Source: DATATV01 sp036268615
Lineage (GTDB): Bacteria > Actinomycetota > Actinomycetes > Mycobacteriales > Pseudonocardiaceae
Assembly: GCA_036268615.1 (NCBI GenBank)
Contig: DATATV010000097.1
Coordinates: forward strand, 1-64,000
Direction: 5' to 3'
DNA: 64,000 nucleotides
In this document: positions 39,419-47,771 of the stretch, one piece after another
How positions within the stretch are numbered: position 1 is the stretch's first letter
How the letters are laid out: every line of letters begins with the position of its first letter
Made by a program: the position numbers and the translations under genes
The notes under the pieces: generated by a model
Told to the model about the DNA's origin: nothing
Database searches by the model: none
Seen by the model: only the letters and a program-made list of their open reading frames with translations

Positions 39419-41296
39419 TCACAGGTGGTGGCGTTGGGCCCTCTTGGCCTCCAGGTAGGCCACCCGGGCGGTGGCGGTCGAGTCCAGTGCGGACACCTCG
39501 GCGATCGGCACGTCCCACCACGCGCTGCCGGGTGGGCTCGGCGCGAGCGGATCGGTCCGCACATACACGACCGTCGTGGTGGTCGCGTCCTTGGCCTGTT
39601 TGATCGCGTCCCGGAACTCGGCGACACCGGTCGCGCGCAGCACGGTCGCGCCGAGGCTGGCCGCGTTGGCCGCGAGGTCGACCGGCAGCACGTCGCCGGT
39701 CAGCTGGCCGGAGTCGTCGCGGAACCGGTAGGCCGTGCCGAACCGTTGCGAGCCAACGGATTCCGAGAGCGCGCCGATCGAGGCGAAGCCCTGGTTGTCG
39801 ACCAGGACGATGATCACCTTGAGCCGTTCGGCGATCATCGTGACGAGCTCCTGCGCCATCATCAGGTAGGAGCCGTCGCCGACCAGCACGAACACCTCGC
39901 GGTCCGGCGCGGCCAGTTTGACGCCGAGCCCGGCGGCAACCTCGTAGCCCATGCAGGAATAGCCGTACTCCACGTGGTACTGCCCGGGATCGGTGGCCCG
40001 CCAGAGCGCCTGGAGGTCACCGGGCATGCTGCCGGCCGCGTTGAGCACCACGTCCCGCTCGCCGACGAGCTCGTTGAGCGCGCCGAGGATCTCGGTCTGG
40101 GCCGGCAACGGGCCGTGCCCGAGGTGATAACACGCGTCGGTGACCCGGGCCCATTCCGTTGCCAGTTCGCGGGTTCTGGCCCGGTATCCGGGTTCGACCC
40201 GCCAGTCGGCCAGCGCCTCGGTGAGCGCGGCCAGGCCCTCCCGGGCGTCCGCGACGAGCATCGTGGCCGACTGCTTGGCCGCGTCGAACGCGGTGATGTT
40301 CAGGTTGACGAAGCGCACGTCCGGGTTGGCGAAGACGGTGTGGCTGGCGGTGGTGAAGTCGCTGTAGCGGGTGCCGACGCCCAGCACCACGTCGGCGTCC
40401 CGGGCGAGCGTGTTCGCCGCCGTGGTCCCGGTGGCGCCGATGCCGCCGACCGCGCAGGGGTGGTCCCAGCGCAGCGCGCCCTTGCCGGCCTGGGTGTCGG
40501 CCACCGGAATGCCGGTCACCTCGGCGAAGGCCCGCAGCTGTTCGGTGGCCTCGGCATAACTCACGCCGCCGCCGGCCACCAACAGCGGGCGTCGGGCCGA
40601 ACGCAGCACGTCAGCCGCCCGGAGCAGGGCGGATCGATCAGCCATCGGCCGATCGACGAACCACACCCGCTCCCGAAGGAACTCGGCCGGCCAGTCGAAC
40701 GCCTCGGCCTGCACGTCCTGCGGCAGGCACACGGTGACCGCGCCGGTGTCCGCCGGGTCGGCGAGCACCCGCATCGCGGTCAGCGCGGCCGGAATCAGCT
40801 GCTCCGGCCGGGTGATCCGGTCCCAGTAGCGGGACACCGGCCGGAAGGCGTCGTTGACCGAGAGGTCGCCCGAGCGCGGGTCCTCCAACTGTTGCAGCAC
40901 CGGGTCGGTCACCCGGGTGGCGAAGGTGTCGCTGGGCAGCAGCAGCACCGGAATCCGGTTGATGGTGGCCAGTGCGGCCCCGGTGACCATGTTGGTCGCG
41001 CCCGGCCCGATCGACGACGTGCAGGCGAACGCGGACAGCCGGTTTCGCATCCGGGCGAAGCCGACCGCCGCGTGCACCATGCCCTGCTCGTTGCGCGCGA
41101 GGTAGTAGGGCAGGTCGGCCTCGCCGGTCCGGCCGGCCTGTAGCAGCGCCTGGCCGACCCCGGCGACGTTGCCGTGGCCGAAGATGCCGAAACAGCCGGC
41201 GATCAGCCGCTGCCGGGCGCCGTCCCGCTCGGTCCACTGGTTGGCCAGGAACCGCACCAGGGCCTGGCCGACGGTCAGCCGAATGGTCTCGCTCAT
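39419..41296 (-). CDS. iolD: 3D-(3,5/4)-trihydroxycyclohexane-1,2-dione hydrolase
   Basis: 625-aa ThDP enzyme that opens the ring of the diketone intermediate to 5-deoxy-glucuronate. Landmarks: FGIFGHGNVAGVGQAL, the catalytic Glu in ARNEQGMVHAAVGFA, and the ThDP/Mg motif VLVGDGSYLMMAQEL...NQGFASIG (GDG...N). ATG 41296 overlaps the iolB stop by ATGA. Length and N-terminus (IRLTVGQALVRFLANQW) are those of IolD. Confidence 0.94.
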   Translation of the reverse strand: MSETIRLTVGQALVRFLANQWTERDGARQRLIAGCFGIFGHGNVAGVGQALLQAGRTGEADLPYYLARNEQGMVHAAVGFARMRNRLSAFACTSSIGPGATNMVTGAALATINRIPVLLLPSDTFATRVTDPVLQQLEDPRSGDLSVNDAFRPVSRYWDRITRPEQLIPAALTAMRVLADPADTGAVTVCLPQDVQAEAFDWPAEFLRERVWFVDRPMADRSALLRAADVLRSARRPLLVAGGGVSYAEATEQLRAFAEVTGIPVADTQAGKGALRWDHPCAVGGIGATGTTAANTLARDADVVLGVGTRYSDFTTASHTVFANPDVRFVNLNITAFDAAKQSATMLVADAREGLAALTEALADWRVEPGYRARTRELATEWARVTDACYHLGHGPLPAQTEILGALNELVGERDVVLNAAGSMPGDLQALWRATDPGQYHVEYGYSCMGYEVAAGLGVKLAAPDREVFVLVGDGSYLMMAQELVTMIAERLKVIIVLVDNQGFASIGALSESVGSQRFGTAYRFRDDSGQLTGDVLPVDLAANAASLGATVLRATGVAEFRDAIKQAKDATTTTVVYVRTDPLAPSPPGSAWWDVPIAEVSALDSTATARVAYLEAKRAQRHHL

Positions 41297-42174
41297 GTCG
41301 CCGCCTTCGGTGCGCCCATCGGCAGCCGTGGGTCGATCTCCTGGTCGCGCCAGGTGTCCCTGATCCAGCCGTGCGCGGGGTCGTCGCAGATCAGCCAGGC
41401 CCGCTCGGCGCCGGGACCGGCCATCACGTTGAGGTAGTACAGGTCGTAACCGGGCACCGCCATCGACGGCCCGTGCCAGCCGTGCGGAACGAGCACCACA
41501 TCACCGGTGCCGACCTCGGCGAGCACATCGATGTCCTGGCCCGGACTGCCGTAGACGCGCTGGTAGGCCAGGCCCGGACCGGTCGGGCCCGCGGCGATCT
41601 CGAAGTAGTAGATCTCCTCCAGCACCGACTCCCCCGGCCGGTCCTGGTCGTGCTTGTGCGGCGGGTAGGACGACCAGTTGCCGGCCGGCGTGAGCACCTC
41701 GCAGGCGATCAGCTTGTCCGTCTCGAACGCCTCCGGCGTGCAGAAGTTGTGCACCTGACGGCTGCACTGCCCGGCCCCGCGCAACTCGACCGGCACGTCG
41801 GCGGCCGGGCCGTAGCGCGCGGGCAGCCGCCGGTCCGCGCGCGCCGAGGGCAGCGCCAGCCGGGCCCCACCGGGGCTGCTCACCACCACCTCGGTTTCCG
41901 TTGGCAGATAGGCGAAGTCGGTCACCCCGGCGAACACGTCCGGCCGGCCGGCCAGCTCGAAGCGCTGCCCACAACAGTCCACAGTGGCCGATCCGGACAG
42001 CGGCAACACGAGCATCTCCTCGCCGCCGGTGGCGAACGCCTGGGCGCCGCCGGCCGGCAGGTCGAGCACCCGCAGACCGGAGTAGGTCCAACCGGCCGTC
42101 GCCGGTGTGCTGGCCAGCGTCCACGGTCCCGCCGCCGTGCTCCCGGCGGGCAGATGGAACCTGTTGTGCACCAC
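41293..42174 (-). CDS. iolB: 5-deoxy-glucuronate isomerase
   Basis: 293-aa bicupin. LPLSGSATVDC is the first cupin strand; the metal site is in YPPHKHDQDRPGESVLEEIYYFEI (His/His/Glu) and VVLVPHGWHGPSMAVPGYDLYYLNVMAG (His), all typical of IolB. It converts 5-deoxy-D-glucuronate to 2-deoxy-5-keto-D-gluconate. GTG at 42174 has AGGAGG about 10 nt upstream. Confidence 0.94.
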   Translation of the reverse strand: MVHNRFHLPAGSTAAGPWTLASTPATAGWTYSGLRVLDLPAGGAQAFATGGEEMLVLPLSGSATVDCCGQRFELAGRPDVFAGVTDFAYLPTETEVVVSSPGGARLALPSARADRRLPARYGPAADVPVELRGAGQCSRQVHNFCTPEAFETDKLIACEVLTPAGNWSSYPPHKHDQDRPGESVLEEIYYFEIAAGPTGPGLAYQRVYGSPGQDIDVLAEVGTGDVVLVPHGWHGPSMAVPGYDLYYLNVMAGPGAERAWLICDDPAHGWIRDTWRDQEIDPRLPMGAPKAAT

Positions 42175-42187
42175 GGTTCACTCCCTC

Positions 42188-43063
42188 CTAGAGCAGTCCG
42201 ACGGCGGTGTCCACCGCCGTGCCGACGTCGTCGTCGGACGGGTAGAGCAGCGAGCGGCCGGCGACGATGCCGCGGACCGTCGGCAGCCGCAACGCCCGCT
42301 GCCACGCGGTGAAAGCCGCGTCCGGGTCGGCCGGCACCTCGCCGCCGAGCAGCAGCGCGGGCAGCGTGGACGCGGCCATCACCGCCTCCATGTCGGCCAC
42401 CACCGGCACCTTCAGCCAGGTGTAGGCCGACGTGGTGCCCAGCCCGGAGGCGACCGTGATCGCCCGGGTCATCGCCTCGACACCGAGGTCGTTGCGCACG
42501 TGGCCGTCGACCCGGTGGGCGATGAACGGCTCGACCACCGCCAGCCTGCGCCGGCGGGCGAGCTCGTTGACCGCCCGGGCGCACGCCTGCATGGTGGGTG
42601 CGGTCGCCGCGTCCTGCGGGTCGATCCGGAACAGCATCTTGCCGCCGTCGAAGCCCATGGCCCCGATCCCGGCGGCGTCGTAGCCGGTGAACCGGTCGTC
42701 GATCTCGAAGCTCGTGCCGGCCAAGCCGCCCCGGTTCATCGAGCCGAACACGACCTTGCCGTCCAGCGCGCCGAGCAACAGCAGGTCCTCCAGCACGTCC
42801 GCGGTGCCCAGCACGCCGTCCACGCCGGGCCGGGACAGCGCGAGGCAGAGCCGTTCCAGCAGGTCGGCGCGGTCGGCCATGGCCATCGGCCGGTTGCCCG
42901 CGCGGAGTGCGCCACGGGCCGGGTGGTCGGCGGCGACCATCACCAGCCGACCGGTGGCGCCGACCACCGACGCGGCGCGCGGTCGGCGCGCGGCCAGTTC
43001 CGCGATCACCTGCGGCCGGTGCACCCGGATCTGGATGATCTCGGCGACCCGGTCAGCGAACAT
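42188..43063 (-). CDS. Cgl0158-type deoxyribose-phosphate-aldolase-like protein (inositol aldolase step)
   Basis: 291 aa, class I aldolase-like TIM barrel related to the DeoC/LacD group. VMVAADHPARGALRAGN is the usual start, GAMGFDGGKMLFRID carries the probable Schiff-base Lys, VVEPFIAHRVDGHVRND and TWLKVPVVADMEAVM follow. This family occupies the place of IolJ in actinobacterial inositol clusters and would cleave 2-deoxy-5-keto-gluconate 6-phosphate to DHAP and malonate semialdehyde (inference). ATG 43063 overlaps the iolC end by 11 bp. Confidence 0.82.
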   Translation of the reverse strand: MFADRVAEIIQIRVHRPQVIAELAARRPRAASVVGATGRLVMVAADHPARGALRAGNRPMAMADRADLLERLCLALSRPGVDGVLGTADVLEDLLLLGALDGKVVFGSMNRGGLAGTSFEIDDRFTGYDAAGIGAMGFDGGKMLFRIDPQDAATAPTMQACARAVNELARRRRLAVVEPFIAHRVDGHVRNDLGVEAMTRAITVASGLGTTSAYTWLKVPVVADMEAVMAASTLPALLLGGEVPADPDAAFTAWQRALRLPTVRGIVAGRSLLYPSDDDVGTAVDTAVGLL

Positions 43064-44006
43064 CGCCGGTCCCGGCGAGCGTCGACTCCACCTCGTCGGC
43101 CGTGGGCATCGCGTCCGAACACGCCAACCGGCCGGCGACGATCGCACCGGCGGCGTTGGCGTAGCGCATGATCCGGCCGATGTCCCAGCCGGCGAGCAAC
43201 CCGTGGCACAGCGCACCGCCGAACGCGTCGCCCGCGCCCAGCCCGTTGACCACCTCGACCGGCACCGGCGGCACCTCGACCGACCCACCGCCGTCCACCG
43301 CGAGCACGCCCTTGGGCCCCTGCTTGACCACCGCCAACTCGACCCCGAACGCGCGCAACGCTTTCGCCGCGGCTGCCGGCTCGCGCTCGGCCACCGCGGT
43401 CGCGACCTCGTCCAGGTTGCCGACCGCGACCGTCACGTGCGGCAGCGCGGCCCGCAACCAGTGCCGCGCCTGCGTCATCGACGGCCAGAACATCGGCCGG
43501 TAGTCCAGGTCCAGCACGGTGATTCCGTTACGGCCACGGATTTCCAGTGCGGCCAACGTGGTCGATCGGCTCGGCTCGGCACACAGCCCGGTGCCGGTCA
43601 CCCAGAACACCCCGGCCGCGCGGATCGCCGCCTCGTCCAACTCGTCGGCGCGCAGTTCCAGGTCCGGGGCCTTGGGGAAACGGTAGAAGTAGAGCGGAAA
43701 GTCGTCCGGCGGGAAGATCTCGCAGAAGGTCACCGGCGTGGGTAACTCGGCGGTCGTGCCGACGAAGCGGTCGTCCACGCCGTAACCGAGCAGCGCCCGG
43801 TGGATGAACCGGCCGAACGGGTCGTCGCCGGTCTTGCTGATCACCGCGGACCGCCGGCCGTAGCGGGCAGCGGCGACAGCCACGTTCGTCGCGGTGCCAC
43901 CGAGGTACTTGCCGAAGCTCGTGACGTCCTCAAGGCCGACCCCGATCTGCTGGGGATAGAGGTCCACCCCGATCCGACCCATGGTCAACACCTCGTAGGC
44001 GCTCAC
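43053..44006 (-). CDS. iolC: 5-dehydro-2-deoxygluconokinase
   Basis: 317-aa PfkB kinase. YEVLTMGRIGVDLYPQQIG and KYLGGTATNVAVAAARYG form the N-terminal substrate site, VTFCEIFPPDDFPLYFYRFPKAPDLE is the IolC-specific stretch, and the GAGD motif is intact (NGLGAGDAFGGAL). It phosphorylates 2-deoxy-5-keto-D-gluconate. It is the first gene of the operon. GTG at 44006 is chosen because it begins the conserved part (SAYEVLTMGR). Contrast with the altered motif in the kinase at 4652-5548. Confidence 0.93.
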   Translation of the reverse strand: MSAYEVLTMGRIGVDLYPQQIGVGLEDVTSFGKYLGGTATNVAVAAARYGRRSAVISKTGDDPFGRFIHRALLGYGVDDRFVGTTAELPTPVTFCEIFPPDDFPLYFYRFPKAPDLELRADELDEAAIRAAGVFWVTGTGLCAEPSRSTTLAALEIRGRNGITVLDLDYRPMFWPSMTQARHWLRAALPHVTVAVGNLDEVATAVAEREPAAAAKALRAFGVELAVVKQGPKGVLAVDGGGSVEVPPVPVEVVNGLGAGDAFGGALCHGLLAGWDIGRIMRYANAAGAIVAGRLACSDAMPTADEVESTLAGTGDVR

Positions 44007-44073
44007 GGCGCTCGCACGTCCTCTCTTCCGATCGGACAGGTGGCGTCGGTCACATGGACGACGCGTGAGCAAC

Positions 44074-44102
44074 ATGTAACTCCGCGCTGAATACGAAGTC
44101 AA
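44074..44102 (-). promoter_or_regulatory. Probable promoter of the inositol operon
   Basis: On the minus strand TTGACT (44102-44097) and TTACAT (44079-44074) are separated by 17 bp, about 70 nt before the iolC start. The -10 is weak. The palindrome at 44105-44120 lies just upstream of the -35. Confidence 0.5.
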
Positions 44103-44104
44103 CC

Positions 44105-44120
44105 GTATGTCCTGACATAC
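44105..44120. promoter_or_regulatory. Putative GntR/HutC operator of the inositol genes
   Basis: GTATGTCCTGACATAC has perfect 7-bp arms (GTATGTC/GACATAC) around a 2-bp centre. It lies in the 204-bp gap between iolC and the divergent GntR gene, adjoining the iolC -35 element. Confidence 0.7.
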
Positions 44121-44210
44121 TGACCGCAGCGCTGACCAGGTAGTACGCTCAGGTTGGGCCGAACCGAAATCCGCGCTTGTCGGCGCAGCTCAGAGCAGGG
44201 GGTATCGGCG

Positions 44211-44954
44211 ATGAGCCGGATCACGGGACTCATCTCGGTGGACCCGAACAGTCCGGTCCCGCTGTACTTCCAGGTCGCGCAGCACCTCGAACGGGCCATC
44301 GAGTCCGGCCAGATCGCTGCCGGCGACCGGCTGGACAACGAGATCCAGCTCGCCCAGCAGCTCGGCCTGTCCCGGCCGACCGTTCGCCAGGCCCTGCAGT
44401 ACCTGGTGGACAAGGGTTTGCTCGTGCGCAAGCGGGGCGTGGGCACCCAGGTGGTGCAGGCCAAGTTCCGCAGGCCGATCGAGCTCACCAGCCTCTACGA
44501 GGACCTGGCCGGCAGTGGCCAGCAGCCGACCACGACGGTGCTGGCCAACACGGTGGAGCCCGCCGACGGCACGGTCGCCAAGGCGCTCGGTGTGGCCGAG
44601 GGCACCGAGGTGATCGTGTTGCGGCGCCTGCGTTTCGCGCACGACGAGCCGATCGCCCGGCTGACCAACTACCTGCCGCCCGGCCTGGTCGAGCTGACCA
44701 CCCCGGCGCTCGAACAACAGGGCCTCTACCAGCTGTTGCGCGCGCAGGGCGTGCGCCCGCACGCGGCCATCCAGGCGATCGGCGCGCGCACCGCGACCTC
44801 TGCGGAGGGGCGGCTGCTGCACGAGACGAAAGGGGCGGCGCTGCTCACCATGGAGCGCACCGCCTACGACGGCCACGACCGCGCGATCGAGTATGGTTCG
44901 CACATCTACCGCGCCTCGCGCTACTCGTTCGCGCTCAATCTGCGCGCACACTGA
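44211..44954 (+). CDS. GntR/HutC-family transcriptional regulator, probable inositol regulator
   Basis: 247 aa. The GntR winged helix is PLYFQVAQHLERAIESGQIAAGDRLDNEIQLAQQLGLSRPTVRQALQYLVDKGLLVRKRGVGTQVV; the UTRA effector domain (residues ~90-240) follows, with AIEYGSHIYRASRYSFAL at the end. ATG 44211 is chosen since MSRITGL precedes the HTH at the usual distance; an upstream in-frame GTG/ATG-type start would add 19 residues. Divergent from iolC, it likely represses the inositol operon until an intermediate binds the UTRA domain. Confidence 0.9.
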   Translation: MSRITGLISVDPNSPVPLYFQVAQHLERAIESGQIAAGDRLDNEIQLAQQLGLSRPTVRQALQYLVDKGLLVRKRGVGTQVVQAKFRRPIELTSLYEDLAGSGQQPTTTVLANTVEPADGTVAKALGVAEGTEVIVLRRLRFAHDEPIARLTNYLPPGLVELTTPALEQQGLYQLLRAQGVRPHAAIQAIGARTATSAEGRLLHETKGAALLTMERTAYDGHDRAIEYGSHIYRASRYSFALNLRAH

Positions 44955-45077
44955 CATCCAGGTCCGTGACCAGCGCGGCGGGCGCTTCGAGCACGCATCT
45001 GGAGAGAAGTTCCGGATGCGGGGATTGATTCGCCGCCGCCGCGCGTTGTCAATCGTAAGGAAGCTTCACAGCTGGGC

Positions 45078-46010
45078 ATGGAGGAAGCAGTGGGACTGGC
45101 CCCGGAGGATCTGTACGAGGTGGACTCCGACGTCCCTGACCTGCACGGAGCGGTGTTGCTGTACCGCTTCGACGGTTTCATGGATGCCGGTTCGGCCGGT
45201 CGGTTGTTCACCGACCATCTGCTGGACACGTTCGAGCACCGGGTGATCGCCCGGTTCGACGTGGACCAGCTCATCGACTACCGCGCACGCCGCCCGAGCA
45301 TGATCTTCGCCACCGACAAGTGGACCGACTACGACGCGCCCGAACTCGTCCTGCACCTGCTGTGGGACACCGAGGGCACGCCGTTCCTGCTGCTCGTCGG
45401 CCCCGAGCCGGACTACCAGTGGGAGCGGTTCACCAAGGCGGTCATCGAACTGGTGGAGCGCTGGGAACTGCGGCTGACCGCCGGTTTCCACGGCATCCCG
45501 ATGGGCGTGCCGCACACCCGGCCGCTGGGCGTCACCGCGCATGCCAACCGTTCCGACCTGATCGCCGGCTTCGAGCCGTTCTTCAACCGGGTGCAGGTGC
45601 CGGGCAGTGCGAACGCCCTGCTGGAACTGCGTCTCGGTGAGCGCGGTCACGACGTGGTCGGTTTCGCCGCCCAGGTGCCGCACTACCTGGCGCAGACGAC
45701 CTACCCGGCCGCGGCGATGACGATCCTCAACTCGGTGACCACCGCCACCGGTCTGGCGATGCCGGACACCGCGCTGCGCGAGTCCGCCCGGCGGGCCGAC
45801 GTGGAGATCGACCGGCAGGTGGCCGACTCCGACGAGGTCGCCGACGTGGTGCAGGCGCTGGAGCGGCAGTACGACGCCTACGCCGACGGTGCGAACAAGC
45901 AGAGCCTGCTGGCCGACGCGGTGGAGGGGCACATCCCCACCGCCGACGAGCTGGCCAGCGAGTTCGAGCAGTTCCTGGCCGAGCAGGGACACGCCGAGGG
46001 CGACCACTGA
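45078..46010 (+). CDS. PAC2-family protein (proteasome assembly chaperone-like)
   Basis: 310 aa. The N-terminal VDSDVPDLHGAVLLYRFDGFMDAGSAGRLFTDHLLDTFEHRVIARFDVDQLIDYRARRP is the characteristic PAC2 start; the body continues with LLLVGPEPDYQWERF and the C-terminal half is acidic and helical (residues ~245-310, AlaGlu-rich, predicted coiled coil). Actinobacterial members are related to archaeal and eukaryal proteasome assembly chaperones, but their function is not established. ATG 45078 is taken; GTG at 45090 is possible because GGAGGA lies just before it. Monocistronic. Confidence 0.9.
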   Translation: MEEAVGLAPEDLYEVDSDVPDLHGAVLLYRFDGFMDAGSAGRLFTDHLLDTFEHRVIARFDVDQLIDYRARRPSMIFATDKWTDYDAPELVLHLLWDTEGTPFLLLVGPEPDYQWERFTKAVIELVERWELRLTAGFHGIPMGVPHTRPLGVTAHANRSDLIAGFEPFFNRVQVPGSANALLELRLGERGHDVVGFAAQVPHYLAQTTYPAAAMTILNSVTTATGLAMPDTALRESARRADVEIDRQVADSDEVADVVQALERQYDAYADGANKQSLLADAVEGHIPTADELASEFEQFLAEQGHAEGDH

Positions 46011-46041
46011 CCGACCCGAACCAGGTGGGGACGGGCCGGGC

Positions 46042-46833
46042 TCAGCTGACTGAGCTCGGCTCGCCGCTGTGCACCGGCAGCAGTTGCGGCCGTTTCGGGC
46101 CGAAGCCGTCGCCGGGCAGCCGGCCGACCAGCCGGTTGCGCATCCGGGTGTAGGCGACCGGAAGCACCTGGCGCCACACCCATTCGGCGTGGTCGAGTAC
46201 GCCCGGCCGGAGCGCCGGTCCGGGCAGCGGGGTCAGCCAGTCCGGGTCGTAGGACCGGCCGAGGGTGGCCAGCAGGTGCGCGGCGACCCGACGGTGGCCG
46301 GGTTCGCTCAGGTGCAGCCGATCCGGGCCGAAGTACCGCAGATCGTGCACCGTCTCGTCGGGGCACAGGTCGACCAGCAGCGCGCCGAAGGTGTCCGCGG
46401 CCTCGCGCATCGCCGCGTTGAGCACCGCGAGCCGGGCACCCATGCCGCGCACGATCGGCATCCGCTGGGAGATGTCGCTGATGGTGAAGACCACCACGGT
46501 CGGTGCCAGCCGGGTCAGCTCGCGGACCGCGGTGTGCACCCTGGTCCGGACCACGTCGGCGGCGAAACCCCTTGACATCACGTCGTTTCCACCGCCGAAC
46601 AGGGCGACCAGGTCCGGTCGCAGCGCGGTCGCGGTGGGCAGTTGCTCGGTGATGATCTGGTCCAGCCTGCGACCGCGTACGGCGAGGTTGGCGTACCGGA
46701 AGCCGGGCGCGTCAGCGGCGAGCCGGCCGGCCACCAGATCGGCCCAGCCCCGGTAGATCCGGCCGCCGGGGTAGGGGTCGTCGAGGCCCTCCGCGCAGCT
46801 GTCGCCGAGCGCGACGAATCGCTGGTACGTCAT
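46042..46833 (-). CDS. SGNH/GDSL-family hydrolase
   Basis: 263-aa lipase/esterase-like enzyme. Block I is FVALGDSCAEGLDD (nucleophile Ser in GDS), block III GGGNDV (Asn oxyanion), and block V DRLHLSEPGHRRVA gives the Asp-x-x-His pair. There is no signal peptide, so it should act in the cytoplasm. The C-terminal ~60 residues extend beyond the core with the basic stretch RMRNRLVGRLPG. It is convergent with the PAC2 gene and divergent from the ANTAR gene. Confidence 0.92.
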   Translation of the reverse strand: MTYQRFVALGDSCAEGLDDPYPGGRIYRGWADLVAGRLAADAPGFRYANLAVRGRRLDQIITEQLPTATALRPDLVALFGGGNDVMSRGFAADVVRTRVHTAVRELTRLAPTVVVFTISDISQRMPIVRGMGARLAVLNAAMREAADTFGALLVDLCPDETVHDLRYFGPDRLHLSEPGHRRVAAHLLATLGRSYDPDWLTPLPGPALRPGVLDHAEWVWRQVLPVAYTRMRNRLVGRLPGDGFGPKRPQLLPVHSGEPSSVS

Positions 46834-47030
46834 TCATGTCTCCGTCACCGCTCGTTCATCAGCCGGGTACCGTCTATATACCAAACGAAGATGAACAGAA
46901 CGCCGTTCGAACCAGTGGCGGCGTGCACTACCTCGACCGCAGTCGCGGGATGACGGCCGAAAGGCCCACGCTGTTGCGGCACGGCGCGCCATATAGTGCT
47001 GAGGCTGGGGTGCAACGGAGGGACCGCGCC

Positions 47031-47771
47031 TTGGACAATCGCGAAGTATGGCTGGCCAGCACCCTGATCGACCTGACCGACACGGTGGCCGAGGGGTTCG
47101 ACCCGATCGACTATGCCGATCGGGTCGTCGGCTACGTCGCTGAACTGCTGCCGTTCGGCGAGATCGGCCTGCTCACCACCGAGGGCCTGGCCGGACCAGG
47201 CGTCGCCGCGGTCACCGGCGAGCAGATGCTGCGCTTGCTCACCACCGAGATCTCCCACGGCAGCGGGCCGAACCTGGACTGCTTCCGCGTCGGCGAGCGA
47301 CTGCTCAACCAGCCGGTCCCGTTGGCCACCATCCGATGGCCGGAGTTCGCCGACGCGGCGAGGGTGGCCGGTTTCGGTCTGGTCAGCGCGCTCCCGGTGT
47401 GCCGGCGCGGAATCATGCTCGGCGCACTCGCGATCGGACACGGGAAAACGTTGTCCGACCGGGACGTCACGCTCACCGCGACGGTCGCCGACGCGGCCGC
47501 GGTCGGCCTGTTGCAGCAACGCGCCCTGCACCGGTCGCACCGGATGGCCGAGCAACTACAGCGCGCGCTGACCAGCAGGGTGGTCATCGAACAGGCCAAG
47601 GGCATGATCGCCGCGGCGCTGGGCCTGTCCGTCGAAGCCGCGTTCGAACTGCTGCGCGGCTACGCGCGGGAGTACCGCCGACGCCTGGCCGACGTCGCCG
47701 ACGAGGTCATCGCCCGAAAGCTGCCGGCCGGCAACCTGGCGGCCGGCAACCGATCGAAGACCAAGAACTAA
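47031..47771 (+). CDS. GAF/ANTAR-domain transcription antitermination regulator 1
   Basis: About 246 aa. A GAF domain (residues ~15-160, LPFGEIGLLTTEG, SALPVCRRGIMLGALAIGHG) precedes an ANTAR RNA-binding domain (ALTSRVVIEQAKGMIAAALGLSVEAAFELLRGYAREYRRRLADVADEVI). ANTAR proteins bind paired hairpins in nascent RNA and prevent termination. The TTG at 47031 is chosen because GGAGGG lies 7-12 nt upstream; ATG 46950 or GTG 47010 are in frame too. Its stop overlaps the stop of the next, convergent ANTAR gene. Confidence 0.85.
   Translation: MDNREVWLASTLIDLTDTVAEGFDPIDYADRVVGYVAELLPFGEIGLLTTEGLAGPGVAAVTGEQMLRLLTTEISHGSGPNLDCFRVGERLLNQPVPLATIRWPEFADAARVAGFGLVSALPVCRRGIMLGALAIGHGKTLSDRDVTLTATVADAAAVGLLQQRALHRSHRMAEQLQRALTSRVVIEQAKGMIAAALGLSVEAAFELLRGYAREYRRRLADVADEVIARKLPAGNLAAGNRSKTKN

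Noticed and set aside
38186..41143. A 985-codon open frame on the plus strand
   Set aside because: It is antisense to the binding-protein, iolE-like and iolD genes, is rich in Arg/Gly/His/Val runs and shows no family motif; a GC-skew shadow.
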